Positions 1-6,124 of a stretch of 8,902 bases of DNA are shown piece after piece. The position numbers and the translations under genes were made by a program. Under the pieces are notes generated by a model. The model was not told the origin of the DNA. It saw only the letters and a program-made list of their open reading frames with translations, and did not search any database. The stretch comes from Candidatus Omnitrophota bacterium. GTDB lineage: Bacteria > Omnitrophota > Gorgyraeia > B26-G9. The first letter of the stretch is position 1. Each line of letters opens with the position of its first letter. The stretch is taken from NCBI GenBank assembly GCA_018399295.1, contig JAGYOO010000038.1, positions 1 to 8,902 of the forward strand. Direction: 5' to 3'.

Positions 1-493
1 TTTAAGATCAGATATATTATTATTTATCCATGAAGAAAATTCAGGTAAATTAGTAACTACGGTTAAGACAAAGGCAATTGAATTGGGGGAGAAAAGCGCT
101 GTTGAGTGGGTGATTATGGACGGAGCTCCAGGCATCGGGTGTCCGGTTATTGCTTCGATTGCCGGAGTTGATCTGGCTGTTATTGTCACCGAACCGACAC
201 TGTCCGGACTGCACGATGCCGCCAGGGTCAGCGAAACCGCGGCGCATTTTAAAATTCCGGTAGCCTTTATTATTAATAAGTTTGACCTGAATCCGGAGAT
301 GACCGTTCGAATCGAAAATTACTGCCGCGAGAATCGGATACCCCTGCTGGGCAAGGTAGGATTTGACCGGAATGTGGTGCAGGCCATGGTTCAGGGGCGG
401 ACAGCAGTTGAGTACGGCGGACAGGCCAAAGAGAATATTGAGGCAGCCTGGATGGAGCTGAATAAAATAATTAAACAGGGAGATAAAAGATGA
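1..493 (+). CDS. MinD-superfamily P-loop ATPase, C-terminal part (5' truncated by window edge)
   Basis: The frame is open from base 2 to the TGA at 491-493 (163 residues), so the start codon and Walker A loop lie upstream, outside the window. A TTG at 83 could be taken as a start, but the family match begins well before it (ENSGKLVT at bases 38-61). The visible part has the Walker B-like block DGAPGIGCPVIAS, then VTEPTLSGLHDA and IINKFDLNPEM (NKxD base-recognition type), and ends with a G-K-x-x-x-D-R segment. This set is typical of the MinD/ParA/Mrp-type ATPases that usually carry an inserted 2x[4Fe-4S] ferredoxin domain; that domain would lie in the missing part. Such ATPases occur next to NifX/NifB-like proteins and in the orp operon of Desulfovibrio. 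It is probably cytosolic and ATP-dependent. The client is unknown. The stop overlaps the next start as ATGA. Confidence 0.88.
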   Translation, partial: LRSDILLFIHEENSGKLVTTVKTKAIELGEKSAVEWVIMDGAPGIGCPVIASIAGVDLAVIVTEPTLSGLHDAARVSETAAHFKIPVAFIINKFDLNPEMTVRIENYCRENRIPLLGKVGFDRNVVQAMVQGRTAVEYGGQAKENIEAAWMELNKIIKQGDKR

Positions 494-1116
494 ACCATAT
501 TCACCGCCGTTTTTCTGAAAAGTTCAGAAGTAGCTGGGTAAAGGTGAAGTTTTTTTCGGATGATCCCGGATTTTCGGGTGGGAATTTTCGGGGCAGGTTT
601 TGTGAGGCACTGAAACAGGCCCTGGTTTCGCCGTTGCTTCTGGATCGAAACAGCTTGACCTGTCCCGGCGCCCGCTATGCTTTCGGTTGGGATACGAAAG
701 AAGCTGACCGGGAAAAAATGCTTAAATTCTGCCCCGGAGTTTCCAATTCCTCCTCCCTGGCGCTCGCGATTCCGGTTCCCGGTCGCTTGATTAAAAAGTT
801 TAAGTATGTGGGGCTGAATTTCGAAGGAGAACCTGACCTGCTTATATCCTATCTTGAACCGGAAAAAGTAATGGAAATACTTAAGGTCTATTCGGATAAA
901 CAGGGGATAGGTCTGGATGTCTCTCTCAGCAGCGTCATGTCTATATGTGAAGGCGTCGCGGTAAGGAGTTTTATCGATAAGAAGATAAGCCTTTCTTTCG
1001 GCTGCCGCGATTCGCGGCGCTTTGCCGGGATCGGCATGGAGAAATTGGCGATAGGCATACCCGCGAATATGTTTAACAGTCTGCTTGAACTTGAACCATT
1101 GGTCGTAAACACGTGA
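490..1116 (+). CDS. DUF169 family protein (COG2043-like)
   Basis: 208 residues, no signal peptide, predicted cytosolic. The start ATG at 490 overlaps the upstream stop and has AGGGAG (477-482) 7 nt before it. Recognisable blocks are VKVKFFSDDP (residues 18-27), RFCEAL (36-41), LTCPGARYAFGW (56-67), FCPGV (80-84), PVPGR (95-99), SVMSICEG (148-155) and LSFGCRDSRRFAGIG (168-182). These match the DUF169 pattern of a C-x-G segment near the N-terminus and a late GCR-x-SR segment. There are five cysteines (38, 58, 81, 153, 172), most within the conserved blocks, which would suit a metal, Fe-S or thiol role, though no such role is established here. DUF169 proteins have no agreed function that I know of. 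The tight overlaps on both sides place it in one transcript with the MinD-type ATPase and the DUF89 gene. Confidence 0.8.
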   Translation: MNHIHRRFSEKFRSSWVKVKFFSDDPGFSGGNFRGRFCEALKQALVSPLLLDRNSLTCPGARYAFGWDTKEADREKMLKFCPGVSNSSSLALAIPVPGRLIKKFKYVGLNFEGEPDLLISYLEPEKVMEILKVYSDKQGIGLDVSLSSVMSICEGVAVRSFIDKKISLSFGCRDSRRFAGIGMEKLAIGIPANMFNSLLELEPLVVNT

Positions 1117-1997
1117 AGACTTATCTTGAATGCATTCCCTGCTTCTTCCGTCAGGCCTTGGAGGCCGGGACTTTGGCCGGAGCTGACGAAGAAACTAAAA
1201 AAAGGATCATTGACGATATCGCGGCTGAGATTCCGTCATTTTCTCTTTCCCGCACCCCGCCGGAAATGGGCCGGGTGATTTATGGGATTGTTAAGAAGCA
1301 TACGGGTAACAGCGATGTTTATGCCGCGATAAAGGAAAAAAGCAATAAGCTGGCCCTAAACGCCTATCCCCGGCTCAAAGAGAAGGTGCGTTGCGGGCGC
1401 GATCCGCTGCGGACGGCGGTTGAACTGGCTGTTGCCGGAAATATTATTGATTTCGGCGTGAAAAATTCTCTTAATGTTGAAGCGGAATTAGAGCGGATCC
1501 TGAAAAAAGAAGAAAAGACCATCGCGAAGGAAAGCAATTCGATGTTTCAATTCGCGCAGTTTCGGGAGGATTTGGCGGATTCCCGGAGAATCCTTTATCT
1601 TGGCGATAATGCCGGAGAAACAGTATTTGACCGGGTGCTGCTGGAAGAGGTCAAGTCACAGTTCGGGGAAAAAGAAATATATTATGCCGTAAAAGGAGCC
1701 CCGGTGATAAACGACGCGCTGGAAGCGGACGCGCGTTTTTGCGGTCTGGACAGGGTCAGTGAAATAATCTCCAGCGGAGTGAAATCACCGGGTACTGTGC
1801 TGAAGTGGACCTCGGGTGATTTTCTGAAGATCTACATAAACGCGGACATGGTTATCAGTAAGGGGCAGGGTAACTTCGAGGCATTGAGTCCTCCCGGTCG
1901 GGATGTCTATTTTCTGTTTATGGCAAAGTGTGAGGTGATCGCCCGGGATATCGGCTGCCGGTTAGGAGATGTTATCCTGACGCGCAAGCAGGGATAG
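1113..1997 (+). CDS. DUF89 / ARMT1-like damage-control phosphatase-like protein (COG1578)
   Basis: 294 residues, about full length for the family. It starts at GTG 1113, which overlaps the upstream TGA (GTGA). No clear Shine-Dalgarno precedes it, so translational coupling is likely. Signature elements are an N-terminal CIPC pair (C7, C10) followed by FFRQAL, LYLGDNAGET (residues 161-170) with D165/N166/E169, D173, a VKGAPVINDA block (193-202), D246 in NADMVISK, and KGQGNFE (250-256). These correspond to the metal-binding aspartate/asparagine set and the K-G-Q-G-N-F-E motif of DUF89. Characterised DUF89 proteins are metal-dependent phosphatases proposed to remove damaged phosphometabolites. 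The CxxC group (subfamily I, bacteria and archaea) is poorly defined in substrate. Activity is likely, but the substrate cannot be read from sequence. It is followed 6 nt later by the MBL-fold gene. Confidence 0.88.
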   Translation: MKTYLECIPCFFRQALEAGTLAGADEETKKRIIDDIAAEIPSFSLSRTPPEMGRVIYGIVKKHTGNSDVYAAIKEKSNKLALNAYPRLKEKVRCGRDPLRTAVELAVAGNIIDFGVKNSLNVEAELERILKKEEKTIAKESNSMFQFAQFREDLADSRRILYLGDNAGETVFDRVLLEEVKSQFGEKEIYYAVKGAPVINDALEADARFCGLDRVSEIISSGVKSPGTVLKWTSGDFLKIYINADMVISKGQGNFEALSPPGRDVYFLFMAKCEVIARDIGCRLGDVILTRKQG

Positions 1998-2003
1998 GAG
2001 TCT

Positions 2004-2759
2004 GTGGTAAGGGCCGGACCGGCGGGTATGAAAGAAATGAAAACCATGGTAATCAAGATTCTTTACGACAGAAAAACGAGTGATGAAAAGCTGGCTGTTG
2101 GCTGGGGGCTTTCTTTTCTCGTGGATAAAAAGATTTTGTTTGATGCCGGAGAAACGGGAAGTGCTCTGGTCCGCAACGCTTTGTCTCTGGGAGAAGATTT
2201 TGACAAGCTGGAAAACATAATCATCTCCCATGATCATTGGGACCATACCGGTGGATTAAACGACGTGCTGGATAGGAAAAAAGGCCTTAAGGTTTTTGTT
2301 TGTCCCGGATACCCGGAACTGGAGAAAAGCATAACCTTCCGGGGCGGAGTGCCGGTTAATGTGGAGAAAAGCGGTTTGATTATCAGCCCGAATTTTTTTT
2401 CTTCCGGTCCTTTGCCTACGTTTTATAAACAAAAAATTCTTACCGAACAGTCTTTGATTATAAAGACCTCTCAGGGGGTTTCAGTCCTGACCGGCTGCGC
2501 GCATCCCGGAATTGTTGTTATTGCCGAGGCGGTAAGGGGGATGTTTCCGACTGACCAGTTGTATATGATTGCCGGAGGGATGCATCTTAAAGACGCTACC
2601 CCATCGGAGATCGAGGCAACGGCTCTGCGGCTTAAGAGTTTGGGTTTTCAGAAGGCCGGGCCCAGCCATTGCAGTGAAGAGCTTGCCGAGGCGATATTTA
2701 AACAGGTATTCAAGCAAGGGTTTGTTGAGGTTGAGGTTGGGAGGGAATTGACGATTTAA
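2004..2759 (+). CDS. Metallo-beta-lactamase-fold hydrolase, COG1237 type
   Basis: Up to 251 residues. The core has D48 in LFDAGE, the metal site HDHWDH (76-81) in SHDHWDHTGGL, GCAHPG with H167, GGMHL with H194, and PSHCSEE with H222. This is the layout of the COG1237 branch often labelled 7,8-dihydropterin-6-methyl-4-(beta-D-ribofuranosyl)-aminobenzene-5'-phosphate synthase. That label comes from methanogen pterin biosynthesis and is not justified for a bacterium without further evidence, so only a cytosolic binuclear-metal hydrolase is called. Start is uncertain: GTG 2004 has AGGAG (1996-2000) only 3 nt away, while ATGs at 2028, 2037 and 2046 are in frame. Family members usually begin just before I-K-I-L-Y-D, which favours 2037 or 2046. 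It is the last gene of the operon; the intergenic repeat region begins right after its TAA. Confidence 0.87.
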   Translation: MVRAGPAGMKEMKTMVIKILYDRKTSDEKLAVGWGLSFLVDKKILFDAGETGSALVRNALSLGEDFDKLENIIISHDHWDHTGGLNDVLDRKKGLKVFVCPGYPELEKSITFRGGVPVNVEKSGLIISPNFFSSGPLPTFYKQKILTEQSLIIKTSQGVSVLTGCAHPGIVVIAEAVRGMFPTDQLYMIAGGMHLKDATPSEIEATALRLKSLGFQKAGPSHCSEELAEAIFKQVFKQGFVEVEVGRELTI

Positions 2760-2760
2760 A

Positions 2761-2779
2761 AGCTCATGAGCTCATGAGC
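2761..2779. repeat. Tandem palindrome GCTCATGA x2 directly after a stop codon
   Basis: Bases 2762-2779 read GCTCATGAGCTCATGAGC, a perfect palindrome made of two 8-nt units plus GC. It begins 2 nt after the TAA of the MBL-fold gene. The core AGCTCATGAGCT (2761-2772) recurs exactly at 6861-6872, again at a gene end. It could form a short hairpin in RNA, but no uridine tract follows, so it is not a standard terminator. Confidence 0.75.
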
Positions 2780-2809
2780 AGCATTTTAGCATCTTAGGAA
2801 AAGAACAAG

Positions 2810-2840
2810 TAAGGGCGCTCCGCCCCTTAACCCCGGGTTA
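2810..2840. repeat. Two adjacent short GC-rich inverted repeats
   Basis: TAAGGGCG and CGCCCCTTA (2810-2829) pair around a CTC loop with one extra C. They run straight into TAACCC-C-GGGTTA (2828-2840), a 6-bp near-palindrome, and a TTAATTAA palindrome follows at 2842-2849. They could act as transcript 3' ends for the upstream operon, but no T-run follows. Confidence 0.6.
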
Positions 2841-2869
2841 CTTAATTAATGTTCACCAAAGGCGTCCAG

Positions 2870-2904
2870 CCGGGAAATTTATCCGGGGGATAAATTTTGC
2901 CCGG
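2870..2904. repeat. Strong hairpin: 10-bp perfect stem extended by 5 bp
   Basis: AAATTTATCC (2875-2884) and GGATAAATTT (2888-2897) are perfect complements around a GGG loop. CCGGG (2870-2874) and CCCGG (2900-2904) extend the stem across a TG bulge. What follows is purine-rich (GGAAAAGAAAG), so on the plus strand this is not an intrinsic terminator. Confidence 0.75.
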
Positions 2905-2926
2905 GGAAAAGAAAGTAACCAAAGAA

Positions 2927-3042
2927 AGCAGGCGCACGGAGTGCTCGGAGTGAACGTTTCGGTTATTTCCTGTAAGACCCCCAGCCCCTAAAAGGGGATC
3001 TCAGGTGAACACTTCACGGAAAAACAGAAACGTAAGCCTGCT
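2927..3042. repeat. Imperfect long inverted repeat, possible non-coding dispersed element
   Basis: Inner arms ACGTTTC (2954-2960) and GAAACGT (3027-3033) continue inward as TTATTTCC versus GGAAAAA. Outer arms AGCAGGC (2927-2933) and GCCTGCT (3036-3042) also pair, but with an unequal spacer. The interior holds CCCCTAAAAGGGG (2985-2997) and GTGAA-CAC-TTCAC (3005-3017). GTTCACC (2851-2857) and GGTGAAC (3004-3010) are further complementary words. The AAAGTAACCAAAGAAAG stretch (2911-2927) resembles repeats I recall from other bacterial intergenic regions; that resemblance is memory, not a search. No ORF is credible here. Confidence 0.45.
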
Positions 3043-3083
3043 CCTGCGCTTCCTAAGGCGCCACGGGATGTATTAAAAACATA

Positions 3084-3203
3084 AGCTCACAGTTCATAAG
3101 CAGAGGACGGAAGTTTGAAGACCGAAGTCTGAAGACGGAATTTCGTGAGTTCTTAAATCTTCTTCTGACTTCTGATTTCCGACCTCCGACTTCTATCTTC
3201 TCA
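3084..3203. repeat. Heptamer-periodic inverted repeat (GAAGNNN / CTTCNGA units)
   Basis: From 3084 to about 3144 the sequence keeps an unbroken 7-nt step. The clearest units are six GAAGNNN-like heptamers at 3103-3144. After a 17-nt spacer (3145-3161), six complementary heptamers of form CTTCNGA occupy 3162-3203, again with exact 7-nt spacing. The two arms are therefore an imperfect inverted repeat built from degenerate heptamers, able to fold as one long hairpin. Cyanobacterial STRR elements are a known example of tandem heptamers, but no relationship is claimed. Confidence 0.8.
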
Positions 3204-3217
3204 CAAGTGAGCGTCCG

Positions 3218-3238
3218 CATAGCACATAGCCCATAGGG
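3218..3238. repeat. Three tandem CATAGNN heptamers next to a promoter
   Basis: CATAGCA (3218-3224), CATAGCC (3225-3231) and CATAGGG (3232-3238) are head-to-tail. They end 2 nt before the -35 hexamer at 3241. They may be part of the heptamer repeat family to the left, or direct repeats that bind a regulator; the sequence alone does not decide. Confidence 0.7.
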
Positions 3239-3240
3239 GT

Positions 3241-3269
3241 TTGCAAAAATCCTTCGCGTAAGATATACT
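3241..3269 (+). promoter_or_regulatory. Sigma70-type promoter for the 3279 gene, near-leaderless
   Basis: TTGCAA (3241-3246, 4/6 to TTGACA) is followed after exactly 17 nt by TATACT (3264-3269, 5/6 to TATAAT). The predicted transcription start, about 7 nt downstream (near 3276), is only a few bases before the ATG at 3279, leaving no room for a Shine-Dalgarno. TAAGATA (3259-3265) and TATCTTA (3273-3279) form an inverted repeat around the -10, which could be an operator or chance. Confidence 0.6.
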
Positions 3270-3278
3270 TTTTATCTT

Positions 3279-4400
3279 ATGATCCCGTCTAAAATCTCAA
3301 GAATCCTAGTTATTGTTATCCTCTGCCAGAATTTGGTTTGTGGGGTTTCTCCGGCGGGTTATGCCGCGATGATTTCCAGCGAGGAAACCTGTCTGGCGCC
3401 GTTTGTCGTTTTTCAGAAACCGGAGTTTCAGCAGGGCTTTTGGAGGAGATCCTTGCAGGAGGCCGCGCTGGGCAATCTTCCCGAGGCCGGGATATCCCGG
3501 CGTGGTTTTCTCATGGGGATTTTTGCCTCCGGCATGACCCTGCTTCTGCCGCCGCATCTGAAGGCCGAAAAAAATGACATCCGTTATTATGTCGCCAGTA
3601 CCATGGCCTGGTTTCTCCCCGGTGCTGACGAGTTAATGCGCAATAATGAACTGTTTCTGAAGTCATTCGGTGATCCCTGGTTTTGGGAGAGCATCGGATG
3701 GGAGGAGCTTCGCGCCGGGTCCGCAGCGGAAATCTACCGAAATAGTAAGCAGGAACTGGACAGATATGCTGAAACTTTTTCTGGTTTTTCCCTTCAGAAC
3801 GGAGATTACTTCAGCCTGCTTATTTCGGTCGTAAGGCAGGAGAACTGGAAAAGCAGATTAAGACGGATTTGGAACGAGCGGCGGGAGAGGGAGTTTCGCG
3901 TACAGATCGGCGACTTTTTGATTAATACCGGCCTTGCCATGCAGGAAACCGGAGCAGAGATCGATCTGGATGATTTTACCCGGGCTGATTTCTGGCGGGA
4001 ACGGGTAAAGCTGCCGGAAGCACAGGTAAAAACAGCGGCTGAGCTTACGAGAACCGCGTTTGAGGAGGTAATTACAAAAATCGAAACCGAATATTCTGGT
4101 AAGTTTTTTGTCCATCAAATAATCCGGGTGGCGGGAGTTTATTTGCTAAACGGCGACTGGGAACAGATTCTCGGAAGCATCAGCCGGGAAGACCTTGAAC
4201 AGCCGCGGCAGTATCTGGAAGAACTGCCGGATTTTAACCGAATAAAGAAAAGAGTCATAACCGCTTCCGTGAGTGCCAAAGGGGCAACGGCTATAATCCA
4301 AACCCCCAGCTTTTCCCGGCGCGCGTTTTTTAAATATCTTCCTTTTCGGAAAAAACGGCTGGATGAAAAAAGATTTATTCAGCCTGAAACTTCAATATAG
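3279..4400 (+). CDS. Exported protein of unknown function with two twin-arginine-like motifs
   Basis: 373 residues; no family recognised. Residues 1-30 look like a Sec signal peptide (K5/R8, hydrophobic 9-22, A-G-Y-A end). They are followed by ETCLAPFVVF, which carries the L-A-P motif shared with two nearby exported proteins. A second N-terminal-like element lies inside: SRRGFLMG (73-80) followed by hydrophobic IFASGMTLLL (81-90), which is the layout of a Tat signal but displaced about 70 residues. Near the C-terminus FSRRAFFK (345-352) is again close to the S-R-R-x-F-L-K consensus, without a hydrophobic stretch after it. The middle (100-320) is helix-rich, charged and has many Trp/Phe, with no catalytic motif visible. 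The ATG at 3279 has no Shine-Dalgarno and sits just after a predicted promoter. The next exported gene begins 9 nt after its stop. Confidence 0.75.
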   Translation: MIPSKISRILVIVILCQNLVCGVSPAGYAAMISSEETCLAPFVVFQKPEFQQGFWRRSLQEAALGNLPEAGISRRGFLMGIFASGMTLLLPPHLKAEKNDIRYYVASTMAWFLPGADELMRNNELFLKSFGDPWFWESIGWEELRAGSAAEIYRNSKQELDRYAETFSGFSLQNGDYFSLLISVVRQENWKSRLRRIWNERREREFRVQIGDFLINTGLAMQETGAEIDLDDFTRADFWRERVKLPEAQVKTAAELTRTAFEEVITKIETEYSGKFFVHQIIRVAGVYLLNGDWEQILGSISREDLEQPRQYLEELPDFNRIKKRVITASVSAKGATAIIQTPSFSRRAFFKYLPFRKKRLDEKRFIQPETSI

Positions 4401-4409
4401 TTCATAATT

Positions 4410-6074
4410 ATGAAATACGCCAGAAGGCTTGTCCATGCCTGTTTAATCGCGGGGATCCTCATCCAGACTTGCCCTGCCCGCGCGGCTTTTGAAGCCGCGG
4501 TACTTTCGCCCCGCCTTAGCCGATCCTGGCCGGCTTATCAAAAGTTGTTTATTGAAAACTGTCGCTCCCAGATTGTCCGGATTTTGGGAGATGAGTTTAA
4601 GATCTCTCTGGCTACGGTCTATAATCTTAAAAGAGTCCGGCCCGCGAATACCTTCGACTCGACGCGGATTGCCGAACTCTCGGGACAACTGATGCAGCGA
4701 GAGCCGGAAAGTTTAAATCCTTTGATAACCAAGATCGAGGCGGATGTATTCCGGCGGCGGATTGAATCAGGCGAAGAAATCTTAAATGAGACGGGAGAGC
4801 ACGTGATATCCCGGGTCTGGGTATTCGCGGATCAGGACAACGAGGTCCAGGGATATATTTACGTGCGGTGTGCTCCGGAAAAAGGTGTCTGGAAAACATA
4901 TATTGCTGAAACCGCAGTGGACTGGGGCATGCGGGATAAACAGGTGGGTGAGGCCCTGTTTTTAAAAATGATGCAGGGGATAGTTCTCGAGTTCGCCGGC
5001 AAAACGAATGAATTCATATTTTACGGACATAGTGCTAATCCGAAGATCTACGCTGAAAACGGGTTGGCGGTTAAGCTCGGATTCTCCGTAACCAGGAGCG
5101 ATGATTTTTTTTATGAATTTACCCGCGAGTTTTATCTTGAAAGGTCTTTTCAATCCTTTACCGATGCCCTGCAGATGTCTTCTCCCAAAGTTCAAAAGGA
5201 AATGGTAGCGGATTTATTGAAAGAGATAGGAAGTCATATCAGTCGGGGGTATTTCTCGGAAGCGCTTCTGGATTTTTCCAGCTGGCACCGGTATGGGAAT
5301 GGACTGGAGTATTACGGAGATATGGAACTGAATCTGTCGGAGGTCACGGCAGCGTCTATATCCGAACGGTTGAGGGACCGGATTATCCGCGAAGTCGGCC
5401 CGAACCGGCAACTTCTGTCCCGGGTGGATGAATTGGTTTTTGGTAAGACACGGGAAGGGTTCGAGCTTTTGGAGGATGAGATAACTTATGGAAAATATTA
5501 CCCGGCCTATCGGGATGCGGTTATCCGGGCGTTGGGGCCGGTTCAACGTGTTCTGGTGATCGGTTGTGGGTTAAACGGTAAATTGGAAACCCGGCTACGG
5601 GACCAAGGGGTGTATGTGGTCGGAGTCGATCTGCGGCTGGGATCAATGGACAATCCCGGTCTGGACCGGTTTGTGCCTGGTGACGCGCACAGGCTTGCGG
5701 AATTGCCCGGGATGAAGGAGGAAGCGGCTTTTGACGCGGTAATGTTTGCTGAGAGTATCGGGTACATGGATATTCCCCGGGTGCTGGAACAGGCAGTCCG
5801 AATGTTAAAGCCAAAAGGAAAAATCCTGATTACTACCTATCCACCCCGGAGCGGGCACTCTAATAGTGTATATAAACGGTTTTCCGATAGATATTGGAAA
5901 GATATAAAAGTCAGGGGTTTTTTGCCGGAAGTCCAGGACCACTTTTTTCTTTCTCTGGGCAATTTTACTTTGCCCGGCCACGTTCAATTTGTTACTCTTA
6001 CAGAAACAGCTAAGGATAAAATCCCGCAGATTCGCTCTCCCGGTCTGCCAAAAGGGATCGCTTCCGCGATCTAA
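4410..6074 (+). CDS. Signal-peptide-bearing GNAT-like / class I SAM methyltransferase fusion
   Basis: 554 residues. The N-terminus has a clear Sec signal: MKYARR, hydrophobic LVHACLIAGILIQTC, and an A-R-A cleavage site near residue 26. Then comes VLSP (31-34). A GNAT-like domain spans about 130-240: VWVFADQDNEVQGYIYVR, KQVGEALFLKMM resembling the acetyl-CoA loop (K instead of R/Q at the first position), and NPKIYAENGLAVKLGF resembling the GNAT C-terminal block. A linker (240-370) precedes a class I methyltransferase: motif I VLVIGCGLNG (381-390), motif II acid D407 in VVGVDLR, PGDAHRL (423-429), motif IV FDAVMFAESIGYMD (441-454), and post-IV MLKPKGKILITT (465-476). Both domains would normally use cytosolic cofactors, which conflicts with export. 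Substrates are unknown. There is no Shine-Dalgarno before the ATG; coupling to the upstream gene (9-nt gap) is likely. Confidence 0.8.
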   Translation: MKYARRLVHACLIAGILIQTCPARAAFEAAVLSPRLSRSWPAYQKLFIENCRSQIVRILGDEFKISLATVYNLKRVRPANTFDSTRIAELSGQLMQREPESLNPLITKIEADVFRRRIESGEEILNETGEHVISRVWVFADQDNEVQGYIYVRCAPEKGVWKTYIAETAVDWGMRDKQVGEALFLKMMQGIVLEFAGKTNEFIFYGHSANPKIYAENGLAVKLGFSVTRSDDFFYEFTREFYLERSFQSFTDALQMSSPKVQKEMVADLLKEIGSHISRGYFSEALLDFSSWHRYGNGLEYYGDMELNLSEVTAASISERLRDRIIREVGPNRQLLSRVDELVFGKTREGFELLEDEITYGKYYPAYRDAVIRALGPVQRVLVIGCGLNGKLETRLRDQGVYVVGVDLRLGSMDNPGLDRFVPGDAHRLAELPGMKEEAAFDAVMFAESIGYMDIPRVLEQAVRMLKPKGKILITTYPPRSGHSNSVYKRFSDRYWKDIKVRGFLPEVQDHFFLSLGNFTLPGHVQFVTLTETAKDKIPQIRSPGLPKGIASAI

Positions 6075-6108
6075 GGTTATGGTAACGGCATTTTTCCCGA
6101 TCTCAGGG

Positions 6109-6114
6109 TATAAT
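6109..6114 (+). promoter_or_regulatory. Consensus -10 box upstream of the alpha/beta hydrolase
   Basis: TATAAT is a perfect -10 hexamer, but no good -35 is found at 16-18 nt and there is no TG extension. Transcription would begin near 6121, giving a leader of about 4-10 nt before the start codon. The gene could also be read from the upstream pair, since the gap is only 50 nt. Confidence 0.4.
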
Positions 6115-6124
6115 AGCAATAGGG

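Noticed and set aside
83..493. Treating TTG 83 as the start of a complete small protein
   Set aside because: The frame is open to the window edge, and family-typical sequence (ENSGKLVT) precedes this codon, so the gene is cut by the edge.
2004..2759. Naming the MBL protein as methanopterin-pathway synthase
   Set aside because: The motifs place it in COG1237, but nothing else in the window points to methanopterin biosynthesis, so only the fold and metal site are called.
3103..3203. CRISPR array
   Set aside because: The units are 7 nt, degenerate and without spacers, and no cas gene is present.
2760..3278. Transposase remnant or insertion sequence
   Set aside because: Inverted words are present, but there is no transposase fragment, no clean terminal repeats and no target duplication.
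6056..6071. GATCGC-TTCC-GCGATC hairpin at the end of the methyltransferase gene as a terminator
   Set aside because: The stem is only 6 bp, lies within the last codons, and the T-run (6091-6095) is about 20 nt away.
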